This document shows positions 42,461-51,341 of a stretch of 64,000 nt of DNA, piece after piece (positions within the stretch are counted from its first letter, which is position 1; each line of letters starts with the position of its first letter). A model generated the notes under the pieces. That model was not told the origin of the DNA. It worked only from the letters and a program-made list of their open reading frames with translations, and ran no database searches. The translations under genes and the position numbers were made by a program. The stretch lies in contig JAZRHC010000010.1 of NCBI GenBank assembly GCA_045644545.1, positions 17,421 to 81,420 of the forward strand, read 5' to 3'. This DNA is from Scatosoma sp045644545 (GTDB lineage: Bacteria > Bacillota > Clostridia > Christensenellales > Borkfalkiaceae).

Positions 42461-45400
42461 TTACGCAAGCGAAATTCTATCGCTGACCGAACGCACGAAC
42501 ACGCCCTTTTCCGCGCCGAGCGAAACGCAATCGTTGAGGTACACGAAAAATTTATCCGAAGGCTTCGCGATACGCAAAACGCTCGAAACGATAATCAAAA
42601 GCTCGTCCATATACAGCGCGACCTTATCTTCAAGCGCGCCGCGAACGATCGCGATTATTTCGTAAGGGGTGTAGTCCGTTTCGTATTTTCGAAGCTGTTC
42701 CCCCGATTCCACGCGATAGCGGTCGAACCCGACGACTTTATCCGTTTTATGATAGAAGGAAGCCCCGACCAAGCGTTCGTATTTAAAGCCACAGAGCGCG
42801 ACGAGCGCTTGCATTCGCGCTTCCACCTTCGCGCCGTATTTGGTAACGCCGAGGCTGGTTAAGCACCTTCTCACGAGGAATTCGTAGGAAATAGGCTCTT
42901 CCGCCGCCACGATAGCTTTAAGCCGAGAAATGATCTCCGCGTCGTTTTCGCCCGAGGTGACGAAATTCGCGTTTTCCACGCGCGGCTTGATCTCCGCCGC
43001 CTTATACGCCTTTTTGCCGCGGTTCAAGCCCGTGCCGCCCCGTCTGTCCGCGCCTGTGAGCTTATCGAGAAGGTCCTTGATCTTCTTGATTTCTCGCTTG
43101 GGATTATTATAATAATTGACGGAGAACACGCGAATGACGTTCCAGTTATTGCGCTTTAAGGTTTGAATCTGCAAAACGTTTCTATCCTTAATCGAGAACG
43201 GAGTGGCGGTATCGCACATCACCGCGAGAATGAATTTGTGTTTGTTTTTGGGATCGAGCACCGCAACGTCGATCTTGAAATCGGACACGCCCACGCCGTA
43301 GCGGCAATCGTAGCCGTACGACGAAAGCTCGTCGGCAATATATTTCCCAATCCCCTTTTTCTTCGCGGAAAGATTTCCCGACGGGATCGCGAGCGTAGTT
43401 CTGCCTTTTTCGGCAAATTCAAGGAAGGCTTTCAAGCCCGCCACGCCGCGGGAGTTGGTTTTGGAAATATCGATCATCGCGCCCGTCATCGAAGCGAACA
43501 CGAGCATTTCCTCCCTCGCGCGAGACACCGCGACGTTGAGTCTGCGCCAACCGCCCGCCTGATTTAAAGGTCCGAAATTGAGAGAGATCCTGCCGAGCTT
43601 ATCGGGCCCGTAGCAGACGGAGAATAAAATTACGTCGCGCTCGTCCCCCTGCACGTTTTCGAGGTTTTTAACGAACAGCGGCTCTTCCCGATCGTACGCC
43701 GCGCTTTCCAAGCGTTTTTCAATGATCGCCGCCGAAAGCTTGCGCTCGATATATTCCTTCTGCGCGTTGCTAAACGTGACGATACCCATACTCGATTTTT
43801 TAAGCTGCGCGTCGGAAAGTCGGCGTAAGACCTCCGCCACCAGCGCGTCGGCTTCCACCTTGTTGCGCTTCGTGAAGCCCCTGTCGTATAACCCGTCCTC
43901 AACGAACTCAAACCGTACCTTACTGTCGGGCGCGTCGGGGGAAGGGAAGGTGCAAAGGCTGTTGCCGTAGTACATCAAATTAGAAAACGCGATCAAGCTT
44001 TCGTGCTTGCTTCGATAATGCCACGTTAAATGCCGTTCGGGAATCCCGAGCGCGAGGCAGTCGTCGAGAACGCTTTCCATATCCTCGTTTTCGAGGTTAT
44101 CCTCGTCCACGTAGGTCGTCGAGAAGAAGGTCGTGGGCGGGAGCTGCTTGGGATCGCCGACGACGATCGCCGCCTTTGCGCGCGCAAGCGAGCCGATGGC
44201 TTCCGCCGTCGGCATCTGCGACGCTTCGTCGAAAATAACCAAATCGAACGAACCGCTTTCCGCTTTTAGATATTGCGAAACGGTGATCGGGCTCATCAGC
44301 ATACAAGGCGCAAGCGTCTTTATGAGCTCGGGAATCTCCTCGAAAAGCTTTCTAAGCCCCATACCGCGCAGGTTGTTTTTGGAAAGGCGCTGGAAATTGG
44401 CAAGCTCCAAGCTCAAACTTCCGTCGGTGGACGGCGTGGGAAGCCTTTCGATCAGCTTTGCGCGAATACTTTCTCTGGAAAGCCTTGCAAACTCGTCCAT
44501 TGCAAGTCGAAGCGCTTCCGAGCCTTCCTCTGTGATCGCCGCTGAAAAGCGCGATAAAACGGGATCGAGCGGGATATTCGTCTGCAAGAAATTTTTATAG
44601 ATATTCTTTTCAAAGCTGTCGAGAATATTTTCGCTCGTGACCGAGCCGTTTTCCAGCGCGTCCGTAATGAACGTAAGCCCCGATTTATCCAGCTTTTCCG
44701 CCGTATTTTTATACATACACCAGTTCGCGAGCATATCGATATTATCGATCAGCGCGCCCGCTTTGGATGTGTAGTATTCCAAAACGTCCTCTTCGGGCAC
44801 GAGCCGCACGTCGGCGTTCGTGATTCTCGAAAAGCTCTCTTCTGCCGCCGTGAAGCTTTCGAGCGAACGGATAAGCCCTTGCAAAACGGGCTCGCTGTAC
44901 CCGTTCGCCGCGCGGATACACATACTGTTGAAGCTGTCGGGATTATAATCCATAAACACCGCGGCGCAGGTTTCGTGCAGTTTATAAAGATCGGAAAGGA
45001 AGTTTTTGCGCGCGTCGAAATAGTCCACCCGCCCGAACGCGTAGGTGAAGTATTTGGAAAGGCGGGTGCACGACTTGATTCTATCCATCGCCTCGTAAAT
45101 TTCGTAGACCGTTTCCAGATGCTTATAAAAATCGCCGTCCGCGATTTCCGAAACCGCGACCTTGGAAAGCTTTTTCGCGACGGACGATACGAGCTTTTCT
45201 TTTTCGTACGCCGTTTCGCCCGAGTCCAGCCATTCGCCGAGCCGTTTATATTCCTTGCCGATATCGACGAGCTTTTTAAAGTGCTTGAAATAATTTTCAA
45301 GCGAAATATCCAGCCGTCTGTTTGCGTTGAAGAACGCGAAAAATTCCTCTTCGTTTTCCTTGAAATATTTATTAAGCGCGCCGCTCGATAAAAGGTTCGC

Positions 45401-48112
45401 GATCTCTTTGAGCGCGACGAGCTTTTTGCGGGTGAGCGTGCTGATACGCTGGCGGTACAGCTCCAAAAACAGCGCTAAATAGTTCTTTAAATGCTTAATT
45501 TCCGCGATCACAACTTCCGACGAGCAATACACCGAATCCCGCGTTTCAAGGCTGTATTCCGTCAAATTTACGTTCGCGAACGGAGAATTCGCCACGCCGC
45601 CGCATTCCTTCGCCGCGGCTGCCGCCTGCACCATCATTTTTTCGTACGCTTCGATTTTTTCTTTGGTGAGCGAATCGTAGAAGGTGCTTTCGATATTCAT
45701 TATATCGGGCGCGTTTTTGTTTTTCAGGCATACGAGGATCGCCTCGTAGACGGAAATGCCGAGCCTGCGTTTTTTATGGAGCGCGGCGAGCGGTTCGGCA
45801 AGCTCGCCTTTGAGTTTCTCGATCGCGCTCGATTTTTCCGCAAGATACACCTTTTCGCCCGTGCCCGCGAGCGCGAGGACGGAAGAAAGCTTTTGCAAAA
45901 CTTCCGTTTTATTTGTTTTATTAGAATGGAGTTCTAAACAAAATTCGCCGATCCCGATCCCGTCCAAACGCTTTTTTACGACGGACAAAGCCGCTTGCTT
46001 TTCCGCCACGAACAACACCCGCTTTCCGTCGTTTAACGCGTTGGCGATAATGTTCGTGATCGTCTGCGATTTACCCGTTCCCGGAGGCCCGTGCAAAACG
46101 AAGGTCTTGCTCGTTTGCGAGAGCGCAACCGCTTCCCATTGTGAGGAATCGGCGGGCAACGGCATTAAGGTTTGATCGGGCGGCGCGGCGTCCTCTTTTA
46201 AATCCGCGTCGGAAGTATCCGAAAGCTTGGAGCGGTTGGAAAGCAAGGAAGCGATCAGCTCGTTTTTCGAAAACTCGGACATATTCTGCCGAAGATCCTG
46301 CCACATTTGATACCGCGCGAACGAAAACGCCGCAAGATACACGTCCTCGAACACTTCCCACTTTCTCATTCGAACGACTTCCATTCGCACCATCGCGAGA
46401 ATTTCAGAAATTTTCAAACCCTTTGACGCGCCGTCTAAGCCCCGAATGTCGATATTAAATTCCTGTTTTAAATATTCGAGCAGGGTGGAATTGACGGAAA
46501 AATCCTCGTCGGTGAGCGACACGGAATACCCCGCGCCGCCTTTGCTTTTTTTCAAGGCGACGGGCTGCAACACGAGAGGCGCGAAATGCTCTTCGCCGTC
46601 CTCGCGGGTATACCAGCGCAAAAATCCGAACGCGAGATATAAAATCTTCGTGCCCGATTCCTCGTCCGCTTCTTTGTTTTTGCGAATCAGCTTTTGCGTG
46701 GTTTCGCTCAAAGGGGTTTCGTCGAGGAAGGTACGCAAAATCCCCGACGAATTTTCAAGATCGATCAGCTGACGGAGAGAACGCAATTTTCCCGCGCTTC
46801 CGAAACGTATTTTTTCCTTTCTAAGTTCGGCGAGTTCCGCCGAAGCGGAGGAAAGCCGCATTTCCCCGTTTGCCGATAAAAATTCAAGCGTTCGATCGGG
46901 GGAAGCGGATACAATCTGCACGACCTGCCGTTCGGTCGGGAAATGCAACAGCGTGTTTTTCAAAGACAGATCTAAAAGCCTTCGTTCCCACTGCTTGTCT
47001 TTGGTCTGTTTATTATCGCCGTCGAATTTCTTCGCGCCCAAAAGATCGTCGGGCGCGGCAAACGGCGACATCGCCTCTTCCCCTAATATTTCAAAGCCCT
47101 TCACGCCTTTTGCGCGGAGCGGCAACGAGGGAATTTGCGCGATACGGCAACGGCGGATATCCACGAATCGATCGTAGTATCCACCCGTAAGCTTTTGCTT
47201 GAAATGCGTTTCGCTCGTGGAATACGCGCAGGTCTTGTCCGCGTATAAATCCTCGATATCAAAACAGCTCAAATTGTTGATTCCGTCGGCGATATATTTT
47301 TCGACGAGGTTCATATCGTCGGATGCGGTGTCCATAAAACAGCTTTGATACAGCCATACGCCGCAGGTGATCTCTTTATCCCCGAACACGAGCACGGGAT
47401 GAAGCCCGAAGCTTTCCAAGCACGAGCACGTAAACAGCGCAAGCTCGGGCGCGCTCGCCTGCCGTTCGGCAAGGATTTTCACGCCCCCGCCGATTTCCGA
47501 AGGCTCGGAAAAATCGCACGGCTTACGGCTGATCGAATATCGCCTTATGCACGCAAAAGTCGCCGCGATAATTCTCCGCACGGCGTTTTTATCGTTTCCG
47601 TCGTAGCCGCCGAGCTCGGCGGTTACTTCCCATTTTTTAAGCTGCTCCACGATCTCCGCGCGAATCCTCGCGCAATCGGCAAGTCGGGGACGGACGAACA
47701 GGGCAAGGCGTTCGACGTTTCCGTTCGTGCCTTCCCAAAAATCGATAGGCAGGGCTTTGACGGCGATAATCTGCTCCGCGATCACCTTTTTGTCCTTTTT
47801 TAAAGAAACGGTAATCGCCTCTTCCTTCACTTCGCTAAGCTCCGCAAAATACAAAGGAGAAAGCAACTCGCCTATCTCCACCTCCACCGCGCTTTCGAAC
47901 GGCACTTCCACGAGCTTTTGCTTCTCGACGATCAGCCCGTTTCCGCCGATTACGCAAAGCGACAATTCCGCGACCGCTTCCGAACCCGCATTTTTGACCT
48001 GCAAGGTGGAAAACAGCGGTTTTTTCGTATAGTAATCCGCGTAGGAAACGACCTTCGCCGCCTCTACGTTTAAGCTGATAAATTCTTCGTATTTTTTGCT
48101 CTTTACCGCCAT
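42461..48112 (-). CDS. Giant SF1 helicase with Vsr-like nuclease-fold domain
   Basis: This 1883-residue protein starts with a region of unknown fold (1-380) and a DUF4011-like segment (KQWERRLLDLSLKNTLLHF). The helicase has Walker A GPPGTGKSQT (K681), Walker B VIFDEASQMP (D1295) and GDPKQLPPTTF, with a long coiled region between. Conserved C-terminal helicase motifs include VQGDERDVILFS and RRLNVAVSRAREEM. A Vsr/MTES_1575-like domain follows (IDVAVLDP, D1615) in which the usual E-C-D is M-C-D (M1632). A DUF3320-like end completes it. Related proteins are found in DNA repair or antiphage contexts; no partner gene is adjacent. It has its own promoter (48165-48193). Confidence 0.8.
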   Translation of the reverse strand: MAVKSKKYEEFISLNVEAAKVVSYADYYTKKPLFSTLQVKNAGSEAVAELSLCVIGGNGLIVEKQKLVEVPFESAVEVEIGELLSPLYFAELSEVKEEAITVSLKKDKKVIAEQIIAVKALPIDFWEGTNGNVERLALFVRPRLADCARIRAEIVEQLKKWEVTAELGGYDGNDKNAVRRIIAATFACIRRYSISRKPCDFSEPSEIGGGVKILAERQASAPELALFTCSCLESFGLHPVLVFGDKEITCGVWLYQSCFMDTASDDMNLVEKYIADGINNLSCFDIEDLYADKTCAYSTSETHFKQKLTGGYYDRFVDIRRCRIAQIPSLPLRAKGVKGFEILGEEAMSPFAAPDDLLGAKKFDGDNKQTKDKQWERRLLDLSLKNTLLHFPTERQVVQIVSASPDRTLEFLSANGEMRLSSASAELAELRKEKIRFGSAGKLRSLRQLIDLENSSGILRTFLDETPLSETTQKLIRKNKEADEESGTKILYLAFGFLRWYTREDGEEHFAPLVLQPVALKKSKGGAGYSVSLTDEDFSVNSTLLEYLKQEFNIDIRGLDGASKGLKISEILAMVRMEVVRMRKWEVFEDVYLAAFSFARYQMWQDLRQNMSEFSKNELIASLLSNRSKLSDTSDADLKEDAAPPDQTLMPLPADSSQWEAVALSQTSKTFVLHGPPGTGKSQTITNIIANALNDGKRVLFVAEKQAALSVVKKRLDGIGIGEFCLELHSNKTNKTEVLQKLSSVLALAGTGEKVYLAEKSSAIEKLKGELAEPLAALHKKRRLGISVYEAILVCLKNKNAPDIMNIESTFYDSLTKEKIEAYEKMMVQAAAAAKECGGVANSPFANVNLTEYSLETRDSVYCSSEVVIAEIKHLKNYLALFLELYRQRISTLTRKKLVALKEIANLLSSGALNKYFKENEEEFFAFFNANRRLDISLENYFKHFKKLVDIGKEYKRLGEWLDSGETAYEKEKLVSSVAKKLSKVAVSEIADGDFYKHLETVYEIYEAMDRIKSCTRLSKYFTYAFGRVDYFDARKNFLSDLYKLHETCAAVFMDYNPDSFNSMCIRAANGYSEPVLQGLIRSLESFTAAEESFSRITNADVRLVPEEDVLEYYTSKAGALIDNIDMLANWCMYKNTAEKLDKSGLTFITDALENGSVTSENILDSFEKNIYKNFLQTNIPLDPVLSRFSAAITEEGSEALRLAMDEFARLSRESIRAKLIERLPTPSTDGSLSLELANFQRLSKNNLRGMGLRKLFEEIPELIKTLAPCMLMSPITVSQYLKAESGSFDLVIFDEASQMPTAEAIGSLARAKAAIVVGDPKQLPPTTFFSTTYVDEDNLENEDMESVLDDCLALGIPERHLTWHYRSKHESLIAFSNLMYYGNSLCTFPSPDAPDSKVRFEFVEDGLYDRGFTKRNKVEADALVAEVLRRLSDAQLKKSSMGIVTFSNAQKEYIERKLSAAIIEKRLESAAYDREEPLFVKNLENVQGDERDVILFSVCYGPDKLGRISLNFGPLNQAGGWRRLNVAVSRAREEMLVFASMTGAMIDISKTNSRGVAGLKAFLEFAEKGRTTLAIPSGNLSAKKKGIGKYIADELSSYGYDCRYGVGVSDFKIDVAVLDPKNKHKFILAVMCDTATPFSIKDRNVLQIQTLKRNNWNVIRVFSVNYYNNPKREIKKIKDLLDKLTGADRRGGTGLNRGKKAYKAAEIKPRVENANFVTSGENDAEIISRLKAIVAAEEPISYEFLVRRCLTSLGVTKYGAKVEARMQALVALCGFKYERLVGASFYHKTDKVVGFDRYRVESGEQLRKYETDYTPYEIIAIVRGALEDKVALYMDELLIIVSSVLRIAKPSDKFFVYLNDCVSLGAEKGVFVRSVSDRISLA

Positions 48113-48164
48113 ACTTCAACCACCGAACGAAAAATTTTTTCCATCTTTTGCTATAATTATTTCT

Positions 48165-48193
48165 ATTATAACCCAAAACGCAAAAAAAAGCAA
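48165..48193 (-). promoter_or_regulatory. Promoter of the giant helicase
   Basis: On the minus strand TTGCTT (48188-48193) is followed after 17 bases by TATAAT (48165-48170). The -35 box overlaps the terminator of the upstream gene. A second TATAAT-like sequence (complement of CTATAATT at 48151-48158) is nearby. Confidence 0.65.
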
Positions 48194-48208
48194 CCCCATA
48201 GGGGTTGT
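48183..48208 (-). terminator. Terminator of the zinc-ribbon gene
   Basis: CAACCCC and GGGGTTG form a stem with a 3-base loop. On the minus strand a run of T follows (GCTTTTTTTT). The plus strand also has GTTTTT. Confidence 0.75.
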
Positions 48209-48241
48209 TTTTCCTGTTCCAATAAAATTTTAAGAAAATTT

Positions 48242-48805
48242 TTAAATCCAATTCCATTTTATTTTTTGTTTGGTAAGTATTTCTCTCATTGATTTTCCGT
48301 CAAAAATTTTCTCGTCAAACATTTCGTCTAAGTTTTTAAAGATTTCTTCGTCTTTACTATAAAACTCATATTGTTTATAAACTTCTCCATACCAAATCTC
48401 GATGCGCCAAAAATTATCAAACTTTTCAAAATCTATCCCACCTACTTTTCTTTTTGAGGCAAACTCAAAACCTGCAAAATTATACACCATTTCGTGTTTT
48501 ATACGTTCAATAAGTTCAAACGAAAGTATATTATTATGTCTGCATTCAGTACAAATCCACGTTCCCTGTTTTTCGCAAAAATCTTTTTGCTTGTTTAAAA
48601 ACGCTCCACAATCATAATTATCACAAAACCAAAACGTATAATCGTTTTTGAACAATTCTTCGTCTAAACTATACTCACAAGCCTTACAACTCCATTTTTT
48701 ATCTTTTGCCCGTATCGACAAAATACCGCCGCAAACAGGACAAACCATTTTCCTTTTTATGTTCCTTAAATAAAAATAGCATATTTTATCTTTCAAGTTT
48801 GACAT
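48242..48805 (-). CDS. Hypothetical zinc-ribbon protein
   Basis: I do not recognise this 187-residue protein. It has eight cysteines in four pairs: CPVCGG, CKACEY, CDNYDCGAF and CTECRHNN, all within the first ~110 residues, so two zinc ribbons are likely. The C-terminal half (FDNFWRIEIWYGEVYKQYEF) is rich in aromatic and charged residues. No membrane segment or signal is present. The sequence is far more AT-rich than its neighbours. The ATG at 48805 follows GGAAAG; the frame opens earlier at a TTG (48838). Confidence 0.6.
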   Translation of the reverse strand: MSNLKDKICYFYLRNIKRKMVCPVCGGILSIRAKDKKWSCKACEYSLDEELFKNDYTFWFCDNYDCGAFLNKQKDFCEKQGTWICTECRHNNILSFELIERIKHEMVYNFAGFEFASKRKVGGIDFEKFDNFWRIEIWYGEVYKQYEFYSKDEEIFKNLDEMFDEKIFDGKSMREILTKQKIKWNWI

Positions 48806-48884
48806 TTTTCTTTCCTTTTTTAATTCTCTTTGTATCAATTTTACCCACTACCCAAAAAGGTGAGTATCTCCAATAAAGTGAAGC

Positions 48885-48912
48885 GTGGCAATCTCTTTTT
48901 TCAGATTGCCAC
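48885..48912. repeat. Inverted repeat between the two AT-rich genes
   Basis: GTGGCAATCT and AGATTGCCAC form a perfect 10-bp stem with an 8-base loop (48885-48894 and 48903-48912), 33 bases past the stop of the SHOCT gene. No T run follows on either strand, so a terminator role is uncertain. Confidence 0.45.
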
Positions 48913-48945
48913 AGTCGCATTCACTCCTTTGCAACGACTAATACT

Positions 48946-49635
48946 CTAAACTCCTAACACTTCTTTTTTCTTCTTCTCAAATTCTTCTTGGGATATTATA
49001 TTTTGGTCTAACAGCTCCTTTAATCCCTTTATTGCTTCAATTTGGTCGTTCGGGGAAATCGTCGGTGCGGGAAGCGTTTTCGTTTCTTTACGAGTAATTA
49101 CGCCGTTAGTCACGCTAACCGTTTCTTTGGTTTTTTCTTTTTTAACCGTTAAGCCTATCACTTTCTTCACTGCACCTGCCACTTTATTGCTTTTCGTTGC
49201 TACGTTTGCGATATTTTTTACCGTTCCTACCGTATCAACGCCAAATTCGGTATCTATATCATTGATAACTTTTTTAGTTTTATCCACCGCTCTAAAAAAT
49301 TTATTCCTGCCTGTAGCCAAAGCAAGAGCTTGATTAACAAACTTCTTAGCTTCTTTCACGTCGTTAAACTCAAAGAAATGCTCGCTATCTTTAAAATAAA
49401 TTTCGACTTTTGCATTTTTTCTTATTATTTGCGGATTTTCGTTATAAACTTTGATCGTATCCATCGGATAGGCTTCCACATTGATTTCTTCTTTAAAAAT
49501 CTTTTTAGTCTTGCAAATAAAAGCCAGAAAAAGGTTCGTCAGCATTACTTCCACTTTTGCCTTGCTTCCCTCTTTGCTCTTCAATTCTCCGTGATATAAA
49601 ACCACTTCGTCAGGTGCTAATACATAGTTATCCAT
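48946..49635 (-). CDS. PH-like / SHOCT domain protein
   Basis: This 229-residue protein is predicted to be cytoplasmic. Residues 1-100 look like a bacterial PH/GRAM-type fold (DEVVLYHGELKSKEG, TNLFLAFICKTKKIF). The last ~30 residues are a SHOCT motif (QIEAIKGLKELLDQNIISQE EFEKKK), often found at the end of proteins with an oligomerisation or membrane-linked role. The middle (120-190) is polar and Lys/Thr-rich. Its GC content is low. AAGGAG precedes the ATG. Function unknown. Confidence 0.6.
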   Translation of the reverse strand: MDNYVLAPDEVVLYHGELKSKEGSKAKVEVMLTNLFLAFICKTKKIFKEEINVEAYPMDTIKVYNENPQIIRKNAKVEIYFKDSEHFFEFNDVKEAKKFVNQALALATGRNKFFRAVDKTKKVINDIDTEFGVDTVGTVKNIANVATKSNKVAGAVKKVIGLTVKKEKTKETVSVTNGVITRKETKTLPAPTISPNDQIEAIKGLKELLDQNIISQEEFEKKKKEVLGV

Positions 49636-49662
49636 AATTTTTCTCCTTTGTGTTTTTTAATG

Positions 49663-49692
49663 ACTTTGTAAATTTCGCGAAATTTACAAAGT
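49663..49692. repeat. 30-bp perfect palindrome near SHOCT-gene start
   Basis: Each arm is ACTTTGTAAATTTCG and its exact complement follows with no spacer. It lies 28 bases upstream of the ATG at 49635 and just downstream of a candidate promoter, so it could be an operator or a strong RNA hairpin in the leader. Confidence 0.65.
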
Positions 49693-49702
49693 ATTGTACG
49701 GT

Positions 49703-49731
49703 AAAATAAAAAAGTGCGATGCTATAAGCAA
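49703..49731 (-). promoter_or_regulatory. Candidate promoter of the SHOCT gene
   Basis: On the minus strand TTGCTT (49726-49731) and TATTTT (49703-49708) are separated by 17 bases. TACAAT (49693-49698) is an alternative -10 box beside the palindrome. Confidence 0.4.
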
Positions 49732-49758
49732 CGCACCGAAAAACGCATTGCCCACAGC

Positions 49759-49874
49759 TACCACACCATTTTATTCCGGCTAACACAGGAAATAAGGGCA
49801 TACGCTTTGACCGATAGTATGCCTGTGTTAGCCCATATTATTCAATTTTAAAAAATATATAAAATGATGTGGTA
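49759..49874. repeat. Nested inverted-repeat element (116 bp)
   Basis: Outer arms TACCACACCATTTTAT (49759-49774) and ATAAAATGATGTGGTA (49859-49874) match over 16 bases with one mismatch. Inside, GGCTAACACA (49778-49787) pairs with TGTGTTAGCC (49824-49833), and GGCATAC (49797-49803) with GTATGCC (49817-49823). The outer arms begin and end with TA. It could be a small non-autonomous mobile element with a TA target site, or a structured RNA. Nothing else gene-like is in the gap 49636-49977. Confidence 0.55.
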
Positions 49875-49924
49875 ATATTATTATAACAAACTCTTTGAAA
49901 TTTTTCAACTTATTTTACGCCTAT

Positions 49925-49953
49925 AATAAAAAACGGCTTAGAATATCTAAACC
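49925..49953 (-). terminator. Terminator of the rimP-nrnA operon
   Basis: On the minus strand GGTTTAGA and TCTAAGCC form an 8-bp stem with a 3-base loop, followed by GTTTTTTATT. It starts about 25 bases past the nrnA stop. Confidence 0.75.
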
Positions 49954-49977
49954 ATTTTATTACTTTCTTATTGAATT

Positions 49978-50952
49978 TTAAAGATATTGCGAAACGGCGT
50001 AGGAAAGCTTGTCGATTACTTCTTCCAGTTCGCCGAAAAGCATACACCCCGCCGCGCGAATATGCCCCCCGCCGCCGTATACGCCCGCGATCTTGTTCAC
50101 GTTCGCGTACGTTTTCGAGCGCAGAGAAATTTTATACTGCTCCTTTTTGACCTCCATCACGGATGCCGCCACTTCCACGGTGTCCACGCTCAACGGAAAA
50201 TCGACGAAGCCTTCCGTCATTCCGTTGTCCGCGCCGACCTTTTCCATCGCTTGCTTGGTGATTGCGATCAACGCGAATTTCCCTTCGAAGAAGAAGCGCA
50301 TTTTACTCATTACTTCCGAATGAAGCGCGACGCGCTCTTTGGGTTGTTTTTTAAACAGCTCGTAAGTCAAGCCGCGGATATCCGCGCCCGCTTTCACGAG
50401 CTTTGCCGCGAGCATAAAACATTCCTCGTCCACGTCGTCGTGAGAAAAATTCCCCGAATCGGTGAGCAATCCGCAAAGGAGATAATTTGCCGTTTTTTTA
50501 TCAAACGGAGCACCCAGATACGAGATGAGCCGCGCCACGTTCATACAATTCGCCGCACATTCCCGCACGAAATTGACTTCCGCAAAACGGGTATTCGATA
50601 TGTGGTGATCGATATTGAAGGTGGGAATTTTTTTGGCTTTTGCACGGCGGAAGAAATCCGTCAACGCGCCCAAGCGTTGATCGTCGGCGGAATCGAGCGC
50701 AACGATCGCGTCGAACTCGCCCGCAGGCTGCTTTTTCACCCTTTCGATCCCCGCGAGGAAAGAAAGGTTTGACGGGACTTCCGATTCGTTGACGATCTCG
50801 CACGCAACGCCTATATTTTCAAGCGCCGAGCCGAGCGCAAGGCAGCTCCCGTAGCAGTCGCCGTCGGGGCGCATATGCCCCACGAGCAACACCCGTTTCG
50901 CGCGTTTCAACCGCGCCGCGATTTTTTCCATTTCCGTCCAGTCGCTATTCAT
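49978..50952 (-). CDS. nrnA: DHH-family nanoRNase / pAp phosphatase NrnA
   Basis: This 324-residue enzyme degrades very short RNAs and pAp. Metal-binding motifs are GHMRPDGDCYGS and the signature DHH in FNIDHHISNTRF, with a further acidic DSADDQR. The C-terminal DHHA1 domain has GGGHIRAAG. It overlaps the rbfA stop by four bases. The rbfA-nrnA order is common in Bacillota. Confidence 0.9.
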   Translation of the reverse strand: MNSDWTEMEKIAARLKRAKRVLLVGHMRPDGDCYGSCLALGSALENIGVACEIVNESEVPSNLSFLAGIERVKKQPAGEFDAIVALDSADDQRLGALTDFFRRAKAKKIPTFNIDHHISNTRFAEVNFVRECAANCMNVARLISYLGAPFDKKTANYLLCGLLTDSGNFSHDDVDEECFMLAAKLVKAGADIRGLTYELFKKQPKERVALHSEVMSKMRFFFEGKFALIAITKQAMEKVGADNGMTEGFVDFPLSVDTVEVAASVMEVKKEQYKISLRSKTYANVNKIAGVYGGGGHIRAAGCMLFGELEEVIDKLSYAVSQYL

Positions 50953-51341
50953 TTTTCGTCGTCCTCGTCCTTTGTTGCGGGCTGATTTTCACGGAGCTTT
51001 TTAAACAGCTCGTCCATTTTCGCGCCGTAACCCATACTCCCGTCCATACGGAAGGTAAGCGCGGGCACGGTACGCATACGCATCACCTGCGACAATTCGT
51101 GGCGAATATACCCCGCGTTCTCCTGCAAAACCTCAAAGGAACGCCGTTTTTCCGCTTCGTCTTTCGTATAGATACTGATATACACGATCGCGGTTTTTAA
51201 ATCGGGCGCGACGTCCGCTTCGGTCACCGAAACCAGACCTTTGAGATCAGGAGCTTTATCCTTTAAACGGCGAATGATCTCGCTAATTTCTTTTTGATAT
51301 TCGCCGTTTAAGCGTGAAGTTCTCGAACCCTTTCCTTTCAT
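50949..51341 (-). CDS. rbfA: Ribosome-binding factor A
   Basis: This 130-residue single-KH protein helps mature the 16S rRNA 5' end and is needed for growth in the cold. KGKGSRTSRLNGEYQKEISE, GLVSVTEADVAPDLKTAIVY and the RTVPALTFRMDGSMGYGAKM segment fit the family. The start is the ATG at 51341, which shares one base with the infB stop (TAATG). GGAGGAG lies 11 bases upstream inside infB. The open frame further upstream is inside infB. Confidence 0.92.
   Translation of the reverse strand: MKGKGSRTSRLNGEYQKEISEIIRRLKDKAPDLKGLVSVTEADVAPDLKTAIVYISIYTKDEAEKRRSFEVLQENAGYIRHELSQVMRMRTVPALTFRMDGSMGYGAKMDELFKKLRENQPATKDEDDEK

Noticed and set aside
48885..48912. Inverted repeat as a terminator
   Set aside because: The stem is perfect but no T run follows on either strand, so it is listed only as a repeat.
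42461..49977. A multi-gene defence island around the giant helicase
   Set aside because: The neighbours are a short ComEC, a zinc-ribbon protein and a SHOCT protein, none a recognisable defence partner; the helicase has its own promoter and stands alone.
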